A stretch of 64,000 nucleotides of DNA, from the NCBI RefSeq assembly GCF_019320115.1, contig NC_089589.1, forward strand, positions 17,609,641 to 17,673,640. The letters run 5' to 3'. The notes under the pieces were generated by a model. It was not told the origin of the DNA. It searched no databases and saw only the letters and a list, made by a program, of their open reading frames with translations. Position 1 is the stretch's first letter. Each line of letters opens with the position of its first letter. The position numbers and the translations under genes were made by a program. This stretch comes from Miscanthus floridulus. Lineage: Eukaryota > Streptophyta > Magnoliopsida > Poales > Poaceae. This document shows positions 1 through 11,383 of this stretch, one piece after another.

Positions 1-86
1 AGAGGAGAGGAGACGCATGTGGCCATGGGAGTTAGGAGAGGAGACCCACACGGCGATGAGAAACTCCCATAACTCTCCTCATAATT
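1..86. repeat. Left flank: AACTCCC-rich tandem repeat, interrupted
   Basis: This short flank consists of purine-rich blocks and the phrase AACTCTCCTCATAATT. The same phrase recurs intact at about 9368 and 9578, where it runs straight on into TTCCACTTTA. Here it is cut at ATT by the CACTA element that starts at 87. No coding potential is seen. Confidence 0.8.
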
Positions 87-360
87 CACTACGCCAGATT
101 TGCACATCACTGCCGACATCATCACTGCCGGATTTGTGAGAACCGGTAGTGTTGTACCTTCACTACTGGTTATGAGCTTGAAAATGAAAAAATGATTGGG
201 GCTGGGCTAAAACCGGCAGTGAAGGACCACATCACTGCCGGTTTGTGGCTTGAACCGGCAGTGTTTTGACGGCCACTCATCACTACCGGTTTAAGCCAAG
301 AGTCGATAGTGATTGGGCTCTATCACTGTCGGTTCTAGCCAAGAACCGACGGTGATAAGC
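87..360. repeat. Left subterminal repeat array of CACTA 1
   Basis: About ten units of the motif CACTGCCGGTT or AACCGGCAGTG (some with GTCGG or ACCGG variants) occur in alternating orientation, often as head-to-head pairs that could form short hairpins. In En/Spm elements such subterminal motifs bind the TnpA-type protein. The matching right array lies at 8800-9230. Confidence 0.85.
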
Positions 361-998
361 CTACAACACAAAAAGGCTATAGCCATCCTCTCCTTCCTCT
401 TCTCTTCCATCTCGAGAACAGAGGCGTGCGTTTGGACCCTTCCCTCCATTGTTGCGGCTGCTCTTCACCATGAAGCTAGTGCTTGGATTTTGAAGAATGG
501 CTTGATCTTTTTGCTTTAAGGTTAGTAACAAACATCCACTCCTTTGATTTTGTTGCTTAATTAGCTTCGTTTTGATGGCTACATTGCTTGATTCTCATTC
601 TAGTTCTTTCTCCATTCTAGCGAGCACTTTCCCAATTGGACATTTGTGCAAGGCTCAAATTGTGGTGAATCTATTATCCAAAAGGTTGGTGTCTATGAAC
701 ACATTTAAATTCCTAGCTGATTATTCCATGGTGGTCAAGATCTTCATTGTTAGTATGTGATGCTATAATTAGTTCTTAGAAGTAGAGTAGAATAGTTGTT
801 CTTCAATATTGTGCAATAATTGTTTTTACTACTATTTTTAATTTACAGGGCTGGGGCTACCAATTTCAATTTTCCAATAATTAGTGTACAATAATGTTTT
901 CCAAAAATGGTACTTTCGAGCTACAATTGTTCTTCATGAAGCTCGATTTTTTATTAATTCTTTGTAATTACTGTCTCAGTATTTTTTTGTGTGCAGAG
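361..998 (+). other. Leader of CACTA 1 before the transposase
   Basis: AT-rich sequence between the left subterminal array and the first recognisable transposase codon. It ends TTTTTTTGTGTGCAG at 996, a good splice acceptor two bases before the TNP2 ATG, so it probably held a leader exon and an intron. No conserved protein is seen. Confidence 0.5.
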
Positions 999-3900
999 AT
1001 GGATCGAGAGTGGATGCATCTGTCCCGAATGGACAAGCAGTACATGCATGGTGTCAGTCAGTTTATCACCGATGCCAAAGCCCATGCTGGGAATGGGAAC
1101 CCTATCTTCTGCCCATGCAAAGATTGCAAGAATCAAAGGAACTTTCGTCAAATTGAGTCTACACGATCGCACTTGATTGCCAGGGGATTCATGCCAAACT
1201 ATACGATATGGACTATGCATGGCGAGGTTGGTGTGAATGTTCTGTAGGAAAACGATGATGATGCGAACATGCCTGACATAGCCATCCACGATGCTGATGA
1301 GGAACCTGGTGTCAACACGGAACCTGTGGCCACAGTTAATAATGTGTTTAGGAAAACGCTAGCTGACGACACCGAGGATAATGATGACATTTTTTAGCTA
1401 CTATGTAATGTAGAGACCGGATGTCTTAGTGAAAGACAGCTGAGAAAGCTAGAGAAAATTAGACAAGATGGCAAAACACCATTGTATAGGGATTGTCCAA
1501 TGAGCAAACTAGAAGCCGACATCATGCTGTTAGAGTTCAAATCGACAAATGGATTGAGCGATAAAGGCTTCGATCAGTTGTTAGGTATAATAAGGAAAAT
1601 GCTCCCAGAAAAAAATGAGTTGCCAGAAAAGACATACTTGGCCAAGCAAATGATCTACCCCATCGGCCTCGAGGTTGAAAAAATCCACGCGTGTTCCAAT
1701 GATTGCATATTGTACCGTGGAGAAAAATACAAAGACTTGGACAAGTGCCCCAAGTGTGAATCTCCACGGTATAAGGAAGGGCTGTCAGATGAGGGTACCA
1801 AGACCAGAGGAGGTCCCATAAAGGTCGTTTGGTATTTCCCTATAGCTCCCCGGATGCATAGGTTGTTTGCATGTGCAAAGTCAGCCAAGCTATTGCGTTG
1901 GCATGGCGAAGAGTGTAAGAAAGATACAATGATGAGGCGCCCCGCTGATGGGCAAGATAGGAGGACTATCAATACTATGTTCTATAAGGACATCGGTGGA
2001 GAGGTAAGGCACCTTTGGTTTGCTTTGAGCATAGATGGGATGAATCCTTTCGACCAGGTTAGAAGCAATCATAGCACCTGGCTAGTGACGCTCTGTATAT
2101 ACAACCTTCCACCTTGGGTCTGTATGAAGCGGTCGTACATCCAGATGCCACTATTGATCCAAGGGCCAAGACAACCTGGGAATGACATCAATGTGTTTCT
2201 GGAACCAGTGATCGATGAACTAGTGGAGATGTTTGAAAAGGGTGTGCCGGATGTTTAGGACGAGTACAAAAAGGAACATGTCATGATCAAGGGAGTACTT
2301 ATCGCTACAATCACCGACCTGCCAGGTCAAGGTTCGTTGTCCGGAGAGAAGACAAAAGGCTATACTGGATGTGTCAAGTGCTTGGACGACACCGATGCGG
2401 TAAATCTGCCAAATAACTCAAAGATAGTTTATATGGGACACCGTAGGTTCCTACCTAAGGATCACCCTTACCGTAGGAACAGAAAAGATTTCAATGGTAC
2501 TATTGAGAAATGCTTAGCTCTAAAATATCGAGACGGGCCTGCGATACTTCGAGAACTCAACAAACTGGAGGTTGTCCTTGGGATGGGGGACAATGCAGTA
2601 GCAGCGCTTGATGGGAGCGTTTGGAAGAAAAAATCGGTTTTCTAGAAACTATCTTACTGTCTATTTCTGAGTGTACGCCACTGTCTTGATCCCATGCACA
2701 TCACTAAAAACATGTGCTCTAACACTCTTAACACCTTGATGGACACCGGGGGGACATCGAAGGATTCACTAGCCACACGCCTGGACATGCAACACTTGGG
2801 AATCAGGAAGGAGCTGCATCCTGTGGAGCTAGAGAATGGCCAGTTCGAACTTCTGGTTGCATCATGGACATTGAAGAAGGAAGAAAAGCGTGTGCTTATT
2901 TGTTTCTTCACTGAACTCAAAGTCTCGATGGGCTACTGTGTGAACCCAAAGAGGCTAGTGAATATGAGAGAACTCAAGTTCAACTATGGCCCTATGAAGG
3001 CCCATGACTATCATGTCATTATGACTTAGCTGCTCCCTGTTGCCCTGTGTGGTATCCTCCCCCCAAAGGTTCACGCCCCAATCATAAAGCTTTGCTCGTT
3101 CTTCAACGTGATCTCAAAAAAGGTCATTGATGTGTCCATGCTAGAGCAGCTGCAGCAGGACATAGCCGAAACTCTCATTAGGCTTGAGATGTATTTCCCG
3201 CTGACTTGCTTTGATATCTCATTGCATCTGCTATTCATCTTGTTGACCAAATTAGAGCCCTTGGCCCAATGTACCTGCATCAGATGTTCCCTTTCGAAAG
3301 ATTGATGAAAGTTTATAGGAGGTATGTTAGGAACAGATTCAGGCTAACGTACCTGCATCAGATGGTTGAAGGATGGTCAACGGAGGAGGCAATTGAGTTC
3401 TGCACATATTATCTAGACATAAAAAGGTTTGGAGTTCTAGAGTCTTATCACGAGGGAAGACTACGTGGCAAAGGAACGATTGGGGAGAAATCTGTTATAG
3501 TAGACGACCCTGTTTCTTTCAGACATACACAGTTCGCTATTCTCCAGCAAGCCGAGGGTGTGATGCCATACATTGATGAGCATAGGCAATCGCTGCAAAC
3601 TCTGTATCCGAGCAGGTCATAGGCTTGGCTAGATAAAAAAACATAAGGAGGAATTTGTCCACTGGTTGTGACGTCGCTTGCTTGGAATAAAGTTGGGTAA
3701 TCAACTGGATGCCTTAGCCAAGGGACCTTTAAGTACATATCTTAAGTACCAAGGGTATGAGATCAATGGATTCACATTTTACACAAAAAAGAAAGATGGA
3801 AAGAGCACATACCAAAATTGTGGTGTTCGTTTTGATGCTCACGACGAAAACAACAATGTGCAGGTGACATACTATGGTTTCATAGAGGAGATATGGGAGC

Positions 3901-4289
3901 CAGCCTACAGTCCGTTGAAGGCAGCTCTTTTTCACTGCTAGTGGGTCCGGCTCAAGGAAATCAATACTGACAGCGAAGGGTTCACTATCGTTGATCTCAT
4001 TAAGACCGCATACAGAGACGACCCCTTCGTCCTTGCAAGAGATGTTATGCAAGTCTTCTATGCAAGGGACAACAAGACAAAAAGAAGGCTAAAAGTAGTC
4101 CTAGAAGGGAAAAGGAAGATTGTCAGTGTCGATGGAGTGACGGACAAAGAAGACTACAGGGGCTATCAGGAAATGCCTCCATTCAGGGCGAACGTATCCC
4201 TCCCTATCTTTCAAGAGGGTGACGAACCTGCTTACGTACGGCTTGATCACAATGAGGCCCTCATTATTGATGCATGTAAAGATAGTTAG
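999..4289 (+). pseudogene. TNP2-type CACTA transposase, pseudogene
   Basis: The reading starts at ATG 999 (MDREWMHLSRMDKQYMHGV). It begins with the cysteine-rich transposase-associated domain (about codons 1-75, CPCKDC), followed by the TNP2 core (about 1480-2700, including CPKCESPRYK and LDPMHI), a DUF4218-like part (about 2720-3620, motifs PFERLMK and VEGWSTEEAIEFC) and a DUF4216-like part (3678-4270). TNP2 is the CACTA transposase that cuts the element ends. Nearly the whole frame is shared between pieces, broken by TAG at 1245, 1395, 2256, 2643, 3027, 3620 and 3939, by TGA at 3669, and by frame changes near 3235 and 3645. The domain order is otherwise complete, so this was once a full gene. 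Confidence 0.9.
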
Positions 4290-4919
4290 ATTATTGCTAA
4301 CTATGTAATCATTATGCACATAATCGTGAAGGATGTTTGATCCTGATGAAACTCTCATCTCCTCTCTCCTCCTCGTTAATACTATGCCAACTCAACAAAT
4401 ATGCCGACGTATCATAGCAATTAATGAAAATGAAAGTTATTTAAAACTACCATTGAGACTGACCTTATTGCTATTCAAACACTCAATTAGACACCGGACG
4501 TAACATTTCTAAACTTTACTCTCTGAATTTAAACACTAGCTAAATATAAATATAAATATATATGTCTAGACTTCCGATAGAAGGACATTGGGGCGGCCAT
4601 TCTCTTCCGAGCTACTACTAGTAGTGAGGGATCCACAACTCCTCGGTGCCACTGGTCCCCAACTAGTTTGTAGTCCCTGCTCGCAATACTCGAAGGAGCC
4701 CAGCCCACACTAGGCATTGAGCAAAGGTGTAGTAGCTCCAACCTTCATTGATTATTGATGTATGTGCTCCTGGAGATGTGAATGGGAATGCATGTGGCTT
4801 GTGTGTTTACTGTTGAGTAATCCATTTACTTGATGCGTGTACTGTTCTAGTCTCCAGATTAGGCCGAGATGAAGAGGAACGCTAAGAAGGCCATGGAGAA
4901 AGAAGGTGCACAGAGAAAA
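4290..4919. other. Non-coding interval inside CACTA 1
   Basis: Sequence after the transposase stop. It may hold the transposase 3' untranslated region. No protein similarity, splice pattern or repeat is recognised apart from a short (TAAATA)n-like run near 4540-4560. Confidence 0.4.
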
Positions 4920-5500
4920 TTCATTTAATAATTTATAAAATTGAAACAAAAATTTTGGACCACCTGGGACTTGAACACGGGTCTCAAGGGCTAAGTTGAG
5001 GCATCTTAACCGTTGAGCCAGTTGGAGGAGTTCGAAAGAAAATGAAAAGTTATCCTACTTAACACGTAACTGCTACATTTTCAAAAAAACTGCTACACCA
5101 CATCACTGTCGGTTTGGGGAATGAACCGGCAGTGATGTGCCCCCATCACTGTTGGTTTATAATGAGAACCGACAGTGATGAGCTATTTCCTGAAGTAATT
5201 AAATAATTTATAAAATTGAACAAAAAAAATTGGGCAGCCTGGGACACGAACACGGGTCTCGGGGGCTAGGTTGAGGGGTCTTAACCATTGAGCCAGTTGG
5301 AGGAGTTCGAAAGAAAATGAAAAGTTATCCTACTTAACACCTAACTACTCCATTTTTCAAAAAAAAACTGCTACACCAAATCACTGATGGTTTTGGTTTT
5401 AAAACCGCAGTGATAGCTTCTATCACAGTCGGTTGCTCAAATTGACACAGAAGGCTCCATTCACTGTTGATTTTTAAACTAAAACCGACAGTGATGTGTA
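4920..5500. repeat. Two internal repeat units with tRNA-like modules (CACTA 1)
   Basis: Two units of roughly 270 bp (about 4924-5195 and 5198-5490) each hold an AT-rich stretch, a conserved block running from GGGACTTGAACACGGG to GTTGAGCCAGTTGG, and a hairpin pair of CACTGTCGGTTT subterminal motifs. Read on the minus strand, the block resembles a tRNA: an A-box-like TGGCTCAACGGTTAAGA followed about 40 nt later by a B-box-like GTGTTCAAGTCCC. Two more units lie at 7160-7660. Confidence 0.7.
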
Positions 5501-5788
5501 GATGCTCCTCACATGCCAATAGTGCTCCCACTGACCACAACAATTAGAACACTGCTCCCACCTACCCCGACAACTTTAGTTCAGAAATAAAAATGTACCA
5601 CGACTGCTAGCCCCTATAAAATGGCCCTCGGCTAGGAGCTAGTCTCTCCATGCATGTTGGTTTCAGCCAGGCCTTATCAGCCATGATACAATGTTTTCCT
5701 CTCACAATAAACCACATATATCGTTATGCGTCGTAGTCCACCAAAATGGTGCACACAAGAGGTACTAGAAGAATGCTACTGAAGATAG

Positions 5789-6082
5789 AGCAACGTCGAA
5801 GATTGGGACTTCTGCAATGGTAACCTCGACCAGCTCACTGTAGAAGGACGCTAGTACTGCATAAGGATTACAAACAGGGGTAGTGGTCATTCAGTAGGTT
5901 ACATCTATGGCCGACCATTCTTTTGGTATTGTGAGGCACGAGAGAGTGCACTCATACGTGCATTGAACTTCATCGATACAAGCGGATACATAATCCATGA
6001 CATCAATTACCATATATGGCTACAGAGGCATGTTAGTGTCCATAGCCTGATCGAACCCGACAGTGATTCCGATAGTAATTAA
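5789..6082 (+). pseudogene. Acidic-tailed coding fragment, CACTA 1
   Basis: An open frame of about 97 codons, interrupted once by TAG (5852-5854), reads through YIYGRPFFWYCEARES and ends EPDSDSDSN followed by TAA. Even composition and the terminal acidic run mark it as real coding sequence. I do not recognise the family. Position, between TNP2 and the protease remnant and on the same strand, suggests the C-terminus of a second CACTA-encoded protein. The start is not visible because upstream frames are closed. Confidence 0.5.
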
Positions 6083-6216
6083 TGTTTATTAGGTTGTCTT
6101 CAAGGTCGTACTTTAATTGGGTTCTAATTTTAATTTGTACCACTTTGTGTGTTTAATTATTGTCATACATGTAATTTGTGTAACATTTGTTGGGCAACTA
6201 GAAATATATATTCCGA

Positions 6217-7139
6217 TGTTGTATTCGTCTCAAACTTTTTCTTAGGCTTGCACGTGCCACGTGTGAAGGAAACACCAAGTTTGGGATTTTTCGAAGATGG
6301 TTTGCTACTTTCTGAGGTTCAATTGAATTTTCGCGCGACAACGTCGTTTAATTATAGGTTGAACTAAGTCTACCCACGAAAAGATCCGGAATGGTGCCAA
6401 ACTTTTACACAGGCTCTAATGTGCCCTAGGGATAAGAATTTTGTGGAGGTGGATGACAAAATCTATTGGGTCCAAGATGAAATTCAGCCTCTTTTGTCTC
6501 ATTCGACACAGAGAAAAATATAATAAATAAAAAAATGATCAGAAAAACCTCAGATCATCCTGTGTGGGGTCTTAATTTGGGTGTACATGCTTACCAAAAA
6601 AAATTTCAAGCCATTTCGACATAGGCGGAGTATACATGCTTCACAGAGGTACATGTGCCTTTTCATCGAACCATGACTATACACATAGGTTATCAAGGTT
6701 TCTGTGGTTCATAGGCATTCTGGTGTTGTATTCGTCTCAAACTTTTTCTTAGGCTTGCACGTGCCATGTGTGAAGGAAACACGAAGTTTGGGATTTTCCG
6801 GAGATGGTTTGCTACTTTTTGAGGTTTTATTGAATTTCAGCGCGACGACACCATTTAATTGTAGGTTGAACTGAGTCTACCCACGAAAAGATCCGGAATG
6901 GTGCCAAACTTTTACATAGGCTCTAATATGCCCTAGGGATAAGAATTTTGTGGAGGTGGATGATAAAATCTATTGGGTCCAAGATGAAATTCACCCTCTT
7001 TTGTCTCATTCGACACAGAGAAAAATATAACAAATAAAAAATGATCAAAAAAACCTCAGATCCTGTGTGGGGTCTTAATTTGGGTGTACAAGCTTGCCAA
7101 AAAATTTCAAGACATTTCAACATAGGAATACATATGCTT
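6217..7139 (+). repeat. Internal direct duplication (~420 bp) in CACTA 1
   Basis: The segment starting GTTGTATTCGTCTCAAAC (about 6217-6641) is repeated at about 6724-7139 with scattered substitutions and small indels, separated by about 80 bp. No conserved protein is evident in either copy. It looks like a tandem duplication of non-coding interior after the element was formed. Confidence 0.85.
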
Positions 7140-7159
7140 CTATTTATTTAGTATATAAA

Positions 7160-7660
7160 AAACATTGTACAATGCTACATTTTTCAAAAAGAACTACTAC
7201 ACAACATCACTGCTGGTTTGGGGAATGAACCGGCAGTGATGTACCCTCATCACTGTCGGATTATAATGAGAACCGATAGTGATGAGCTATTTCGCGAATT
7301 AATTAAATAATTTATAAAATTAAACAAAAAAATTTGGGCCGCCTGGGACTCGAACACGGGTCTCGTGAGCTAGGTTGAGGGGTCTTAACCGTTGAGCCAG
7401 TTGGAGGAGTTCGAAAAAATGAAAAGTTATCCTACTTAACACCTAACTGCTACATTTTTTTCAAAAAAACAACTGCTACACCACATCACTGCCGGTTTGG
7501 GGAATGAGCCGGCAGTGATGTACCCTCATCACTGTCGGTTTATAATAAGAACCGACAGTGATGAGCTATTTCCCAAAGTAATTAAACAATTTATAAAAAA
7601 ACAAAAAAAATTGGGTCGCCTGGCACTCAAACACGGGTCTCGGGGGCTAGGCATAAATTG
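7160..7660. repeat. Two more internal tRNA-like repeat units (CACTA 1)
   Basis: Same unit as at 4920-5500: a complete copy at about 7297-7530 and a copy truncated at 7651 after CGGGGGCTAGG. Each is linked to CACTGCCGGTTTGGGG hairpins, which means subterminal-type motifs are dispersed through the middle of the element. Confidence 0.7.
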
Positions 7661-7680
7661 TTAACTTTTGAGCACTTTCC

Positions 7681-8574
7681 ATGATTTTATGTAGCTGTAT
7701 AGCAAAATTTCGTATTCTAAAAAGCAAATGGGATTACATAGGCTTCTTGAACCCCTTGCGATTCAATGAGAGGACATGTCTAGGCCTCCATGGATGTGAC
7801 GTGGAAGACCTGAAACAGATATTCATTGCTGTTTTCGATGGATTCACAATGAAGAACAAAATCAATATACTTCTAGCCTACAACTGCGAGTATGTGTTCT
7901 CGGCTTTTAATTTTATGATTCTTTTTTTATTAAGATTATTCGATAATTAGGATTCTGTGATTGTAGCAACTATTTCGTCTTCATTTGTGTTAATGTTGCC
8001 AAAAATCTGATCGAGGTATGGGACTCAAAGAAAAAACCATTTCATCATCTGGATGCAGTGGTGGTAGTGCTGAATTAGTAAGAGATCCTAATAACATATT
8101 ATTTTCTAATTACACATACCGCTTTCTAATGTTTCTCCTTTTAATGTTGCTCAGTGTCTGAAGAAGACATATCGGTGGGATGCCGGTCCCATTCAAGGTT
8201 GTCGAAATGGAGGGGAAGTACCTATCACAGCTGGCGGGAAACAATGAATGCGAGTTTTATGTAATGTGGGCAATGCTTCGCTACATCGGTGGAAAATCAG
8301 AAGAAGCCGATAAGTTTGTGTGTATGATCCCCATTTCATTTATGTCTATTAATAATTCAACAAAATGATTTACTGTTCCTCTTTGGATATCATCTTTTTT
8401 GAACGACATCGTAAGAAATATAACCACGAAAGGCTATTAGACATGGAGATCGTCGCACTGCAATCGGAGCTGGCAAAATTCATCTTAGCCGAGGTATTGG
8501 AAAAAAGATGGAGTATTTTCCATTGTACAATCCGTGAAGTACAAGGACTAGTATGGCCTAGAGAGGCTCGCTAG
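7681..8574 (+). pseudogene. Ulp1-like (C48) cysteine protease remnant, CACTA 1
   Basis: Three or four exon-like pieces read as a Ulp1/SUMO-protease-type domain, a known passenger of grass CACTA and MULE elements. They are 7681-7889 (ending LLAYNCE before GTATGTG), 7966-8080 (IEVWDSKKKPFHHLD, carrying the catalytic Asp region), 8180-8318 (QLAGNNECEFYVMW, oxyanion Gln and nucleophile Cys) and 8410-8560 (LLDMEIVALQSELAKFILAEV). The usual His-Trp after the first exon reads Asn-Tyr, so the catalytic His appears lost. The usual Gly after the catalytic Cys is Glu. The tail is frameshifted. Introns carry plausible but not always canonical borders. Confidence 0.7.
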
Positions 8575-8799
8575 ATTATTGTAAGAAGTCCGAGAAGCAT
8601 TGCACAATCTATAAAGTCTGAGAACATTTATTTTTTATTTTGAGGGATCGAGATCTGGATAAGAACATTTGAATTGTAACCGTAACATTTGTAATGTTTA
8701 ATATTAATGGACCTATCGTCTACATAGCATATATAAAGTGAAACCATATTCCATGAAAAAATATAAATTAAAATCAATTATAAAACAATAAAATGCGAA

Positions 8800-9230
8800 C
8801 GTGACATCACTGCCGGTTATCAGAAAACCGGCAGTGTTGTCATAAACATCACTGTCGGTTAGCAACAAAACCGACAGTGATGGCATTGCCGGCTCGAGCC
8901 ACAAACCAGTAGCGTTGGCTTAGCCATCACTGCCGGTTCTTATCACAAACCGACAGTGATTCTTACTACAACACTGCCGGTTGAAACACAAACCGGACAG
9001 TGTTGTTGGAACTGAACTCTACCGGGTGGTCTTATGAACCGGCAGTGTTGGTGGAAATGAACACTGCCGGTTGTGTAAAGAACCGGCAGTGAAGTTAAAG
9101 AACACTGCTGGTTTGTAGGAACCGACAGTGATAGCTTACCCTCATCAATACTGGTATGGTTGTGCTGGTTCAAAATCCAGCAGTGATGGGGTATTTTGAA
9201 CCGGTAGTGAAGTGCTATTCTGACGTAGTG
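8800..9230. repeat. Right subterminal repeat array of CACTA 1
   Basis: Dense inverted pairs of CACTGCCGGTT and AACCGGCAGTG run up to the terminus at 9230. Spacing is about 30-45 bp. The array mirrors 87-360 and is longer, as is common for the 3' side of CACTA elements. Confidence 0.85.
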
Positions 9231-9900
9231 ATTTTCCACTTTATCGGTAGAAACTCCTGAAACTCCCATCACTCTTCTCATTATTTTTCGTATTAGGGAT
9301 AGAAACTCCCCTCGTCACGAGGAGAAACTCCCGTAACTTAGAAACTCAGTCTACGGGAAACTCCCGTAACTCTCCTCATAATTTTCCACTTTAGGGGCAA
9401 AAACTCCTGAAACTCCTGTCACTCTTCTCATTATTTTCCGTATTAGGGGCAGAAACTCCCCTCATCACGAGGAGAAACCCACGTAACCTAGAAACTCCCA
9501 TAACTCCTTCCCATAATTGGTTTGAGTGGCAAAATCTTTCATGTCCCGCACCACGTTCTACTGGAAACTCCCGTAACTCTCCTCATAATTTTCCACCTCA
9601 TAATTTTCCACTTTAGGTGCAGAAACTCCTGAAACTCCCGTCACTCTTCTCATTATTTTCCGTATTAGGGGCAGAAACTCCCCTCATCATGAGGAGAAAC
9701 TCCCGTAACCTAGAAACTCCCATAACTCCTTCCCATAATTGGTTTGAGTGGCAAAACCTTTCATGTCCCGCACCACGTGTGTCGCATCGGGTCAGGGCCA
9801 CCGGCGGCTCGCGCATGTGGCTCGCCTCATCCTTTCTCAACCCACTCAATGTAGACAGACACAGTCCACACATTTAAGTCGAGTCAACATTCAGTCAAAA
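9231..9900. repeat. AACTCCC-rich tandem repeat array
   Basis: About three imperfect units begin near 9231, 9366 and 9571. Each contains AACTCTCCTCATAATTTTCC, CACTCTTCTCATTATTTTCC and CCCCTCATCACGAGGAG. Short open frames exist on both strands but differ between units and are not conserved. The array is the host target of CACTA 1. Confidence 0.8.
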
Positions 9901-9989
9901 TCTCATATGGAACTAAATGATATTGTGTACATTATTTAATACGGGCTTTAAATTTTATTTGATTTAATTAGATAATATATGGGCCTGGC

Positions 9990-10500
9990 CCACATTAAAT
10001 TTAACACTCGAAATGCCTTCAGCCTGCACTTTCCGTTGCTGGACGAACAACGGAGATGGACTTCCGGTCGCCGCCTGTAGTCGCCCTCACTTTTTTGATG
10101 CATATCCAGGCGTTCCACAGACAAGAATAACCCAAAAAAATTCTTTGTTCGGCCTATCATCATTCCTATATAAGTATATGAGATTGCTGAGCCAAATTAA
10201 TTAGCTTTCTTTGTCATGAGCCATACGGATAGCTTCAACCAATGTAGAGTAGATTTATTTTTTCTTTTGTGCCATTTTGGACAGGATATGTGCACAACAC
10301 TTCCCACACATCCTATTTCCATCTGTTATCCACCTCTTAAAATATTTTTTGGCAGAAGTTGTGGACACATGGTGTCTGGACAATAAAAAAGATTAGTTTA
10401 ATATATGGTGGGAAAGAAATATTTTTTCTTACGTCTTGCATTATGGCTACGTACAGAAATATAATGTCATAGAAATTTTACTTTCTCAACTGCACTTTTT
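9990..10500 (-). pseudogene. Segment copy A: unidentified minus-strand gene fragment
   Basis: Read on the minus strand, about 10385-10165 contains KYFKRWITDGNRMCGKCCAH and, after a few more residues, VEAIRMAH followed by a frameshift; downstream is a charged stretch (SEGDYRRRPEVHL). The paralogue at 23131-23343 keeps a longer open frame after VEAIRMAK, which supports a genuine coding origin. I do not recognise the family; two CxxC-like cysteines suggest a small zinc-binding region. Copy B is at 11624-13480 and copy C at about 23240-39425. Confidence 0.5.
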
Positions 10501-10529
10501 GAAGGATTAATTGGATGAGTTATAGCATA

Positions 10530-11335
10530 CCTGCTTGTTCGTCTGGAAGGTGTTGCTGATTAATGGCAACGACTTTTTGGTTCTCAACATCTAGAAAAAC
10601 CAATATATTTTAGCATATCACACAGCATCACAAAAGTCTTAGTTCAACACTAGACCTTTCTTGAAGGGTCTCAATTGGAAAGGTTATAATTTACCTGCTT
10701 GTTGCTCCATAATCTGTTGGTCGCTGTTGATATCATTTGGTTGTTGCATTATAATTAAAGAATCAAAACATATTAATAACATATAATTACAAATGTTAAA
10801 AAGTGGAAAAATAAATGAAGCATTAGCCTGAAGAAAAAGTCAGAGAAGAAACAACATTACTTGTAGGATTATCTAGAAACAAATTAATAAATGTTACCAT
10901 ATCAACACTACTGTCCGGAATATATTCGTAAATCAAATGAAACCTCAGATGTAAGAAAATCAAATAAGTACAAAAGCCTGTAGGATCCTCTTCCAGAATG
11001 CCTTCTGCATTTGCAGGGTTCTCGAGCTGCACTGTGCCTACAGAAACATTACAACATAAGAGAGCTCCTAATTCTCCAATGCATTATTTCAAGTGTTTGC
11101 AGTTGGATGGGTTTTTGATTACCTGCTTCAACATTTGGTTCAGTAGCATTACCTGGACGAATCAGTATATATTAGCATACCACTAAAATTGTAAAAAAGA
11201 GTTCAAAAACCAAATGAAAGAACAATATGATGCAAAACTCAAAGAAGCACTAGCATTACTTGAACGATCTTCCACAATGTCGTCTCCAGTGTTTGAGAAG
11301 TTGTGTTGCTCTATGATGTCTACAGAAACATTGTA
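10530..11335 (-). pseudogene. String of short repeated exons, family unknown
   Basis: On the minus strand, several 30-65-bp open segments are each bounded by CAG/GTA-type splice signals. They lie near 11325-11265 (IIEQHNFSNTGDDIVEDRS), 11160-11125, 11038-10985 (VQLENPANAEGILEEDPT), 10735-10695 (QQPNDINSDQQIMEQQA) and 10590-10530 (VENQKVVAINQQHLPDEQA). They are Asn/Gln/Glu-rich and resemble each other, and their introns share 3' ends (ATGTTTCTGTAG) and the phrase TATATTTTAGCATA, so they arose by exon duplication. They lie directly upstream, in transcriptional sense, of copy A and may be the N-terminal part of the same gene. No domain is recognised. Confidence 0.45.
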
Positions 11336-11383
11336 TATAAGACTCTTATTATGGCTACCCAAAGTAAAATACACAAAGAATGT

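Larger units (their letters stand above)
87..9230 (+). mobile_element. CACTA (En/Spm) transposon 1, full length, degenerate
   Basis: The element starts CACTACGCC at 87 and ends GACGTAGTG at 9230, and is flanked by the 3-bp duplication ATT (84-86 and 9231-9233). Both ends carry arrays of CACTGCCGGTT and its reverse complement, the usual subterminal transposase-binding repeats of grass CACTA elements. Inside, all on +, are a TNP2 transposase pseudogene (999-4289), an acidic-tailed fragment (5789-6082) and a Ulp1-like protease remnant (7681-8574). Frameshifts and many in-frame stops make it inactive. The intact host sequence seen in the neighbouring tandem repeat confirms both borders and the TSD. 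Confidence 0.95.
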
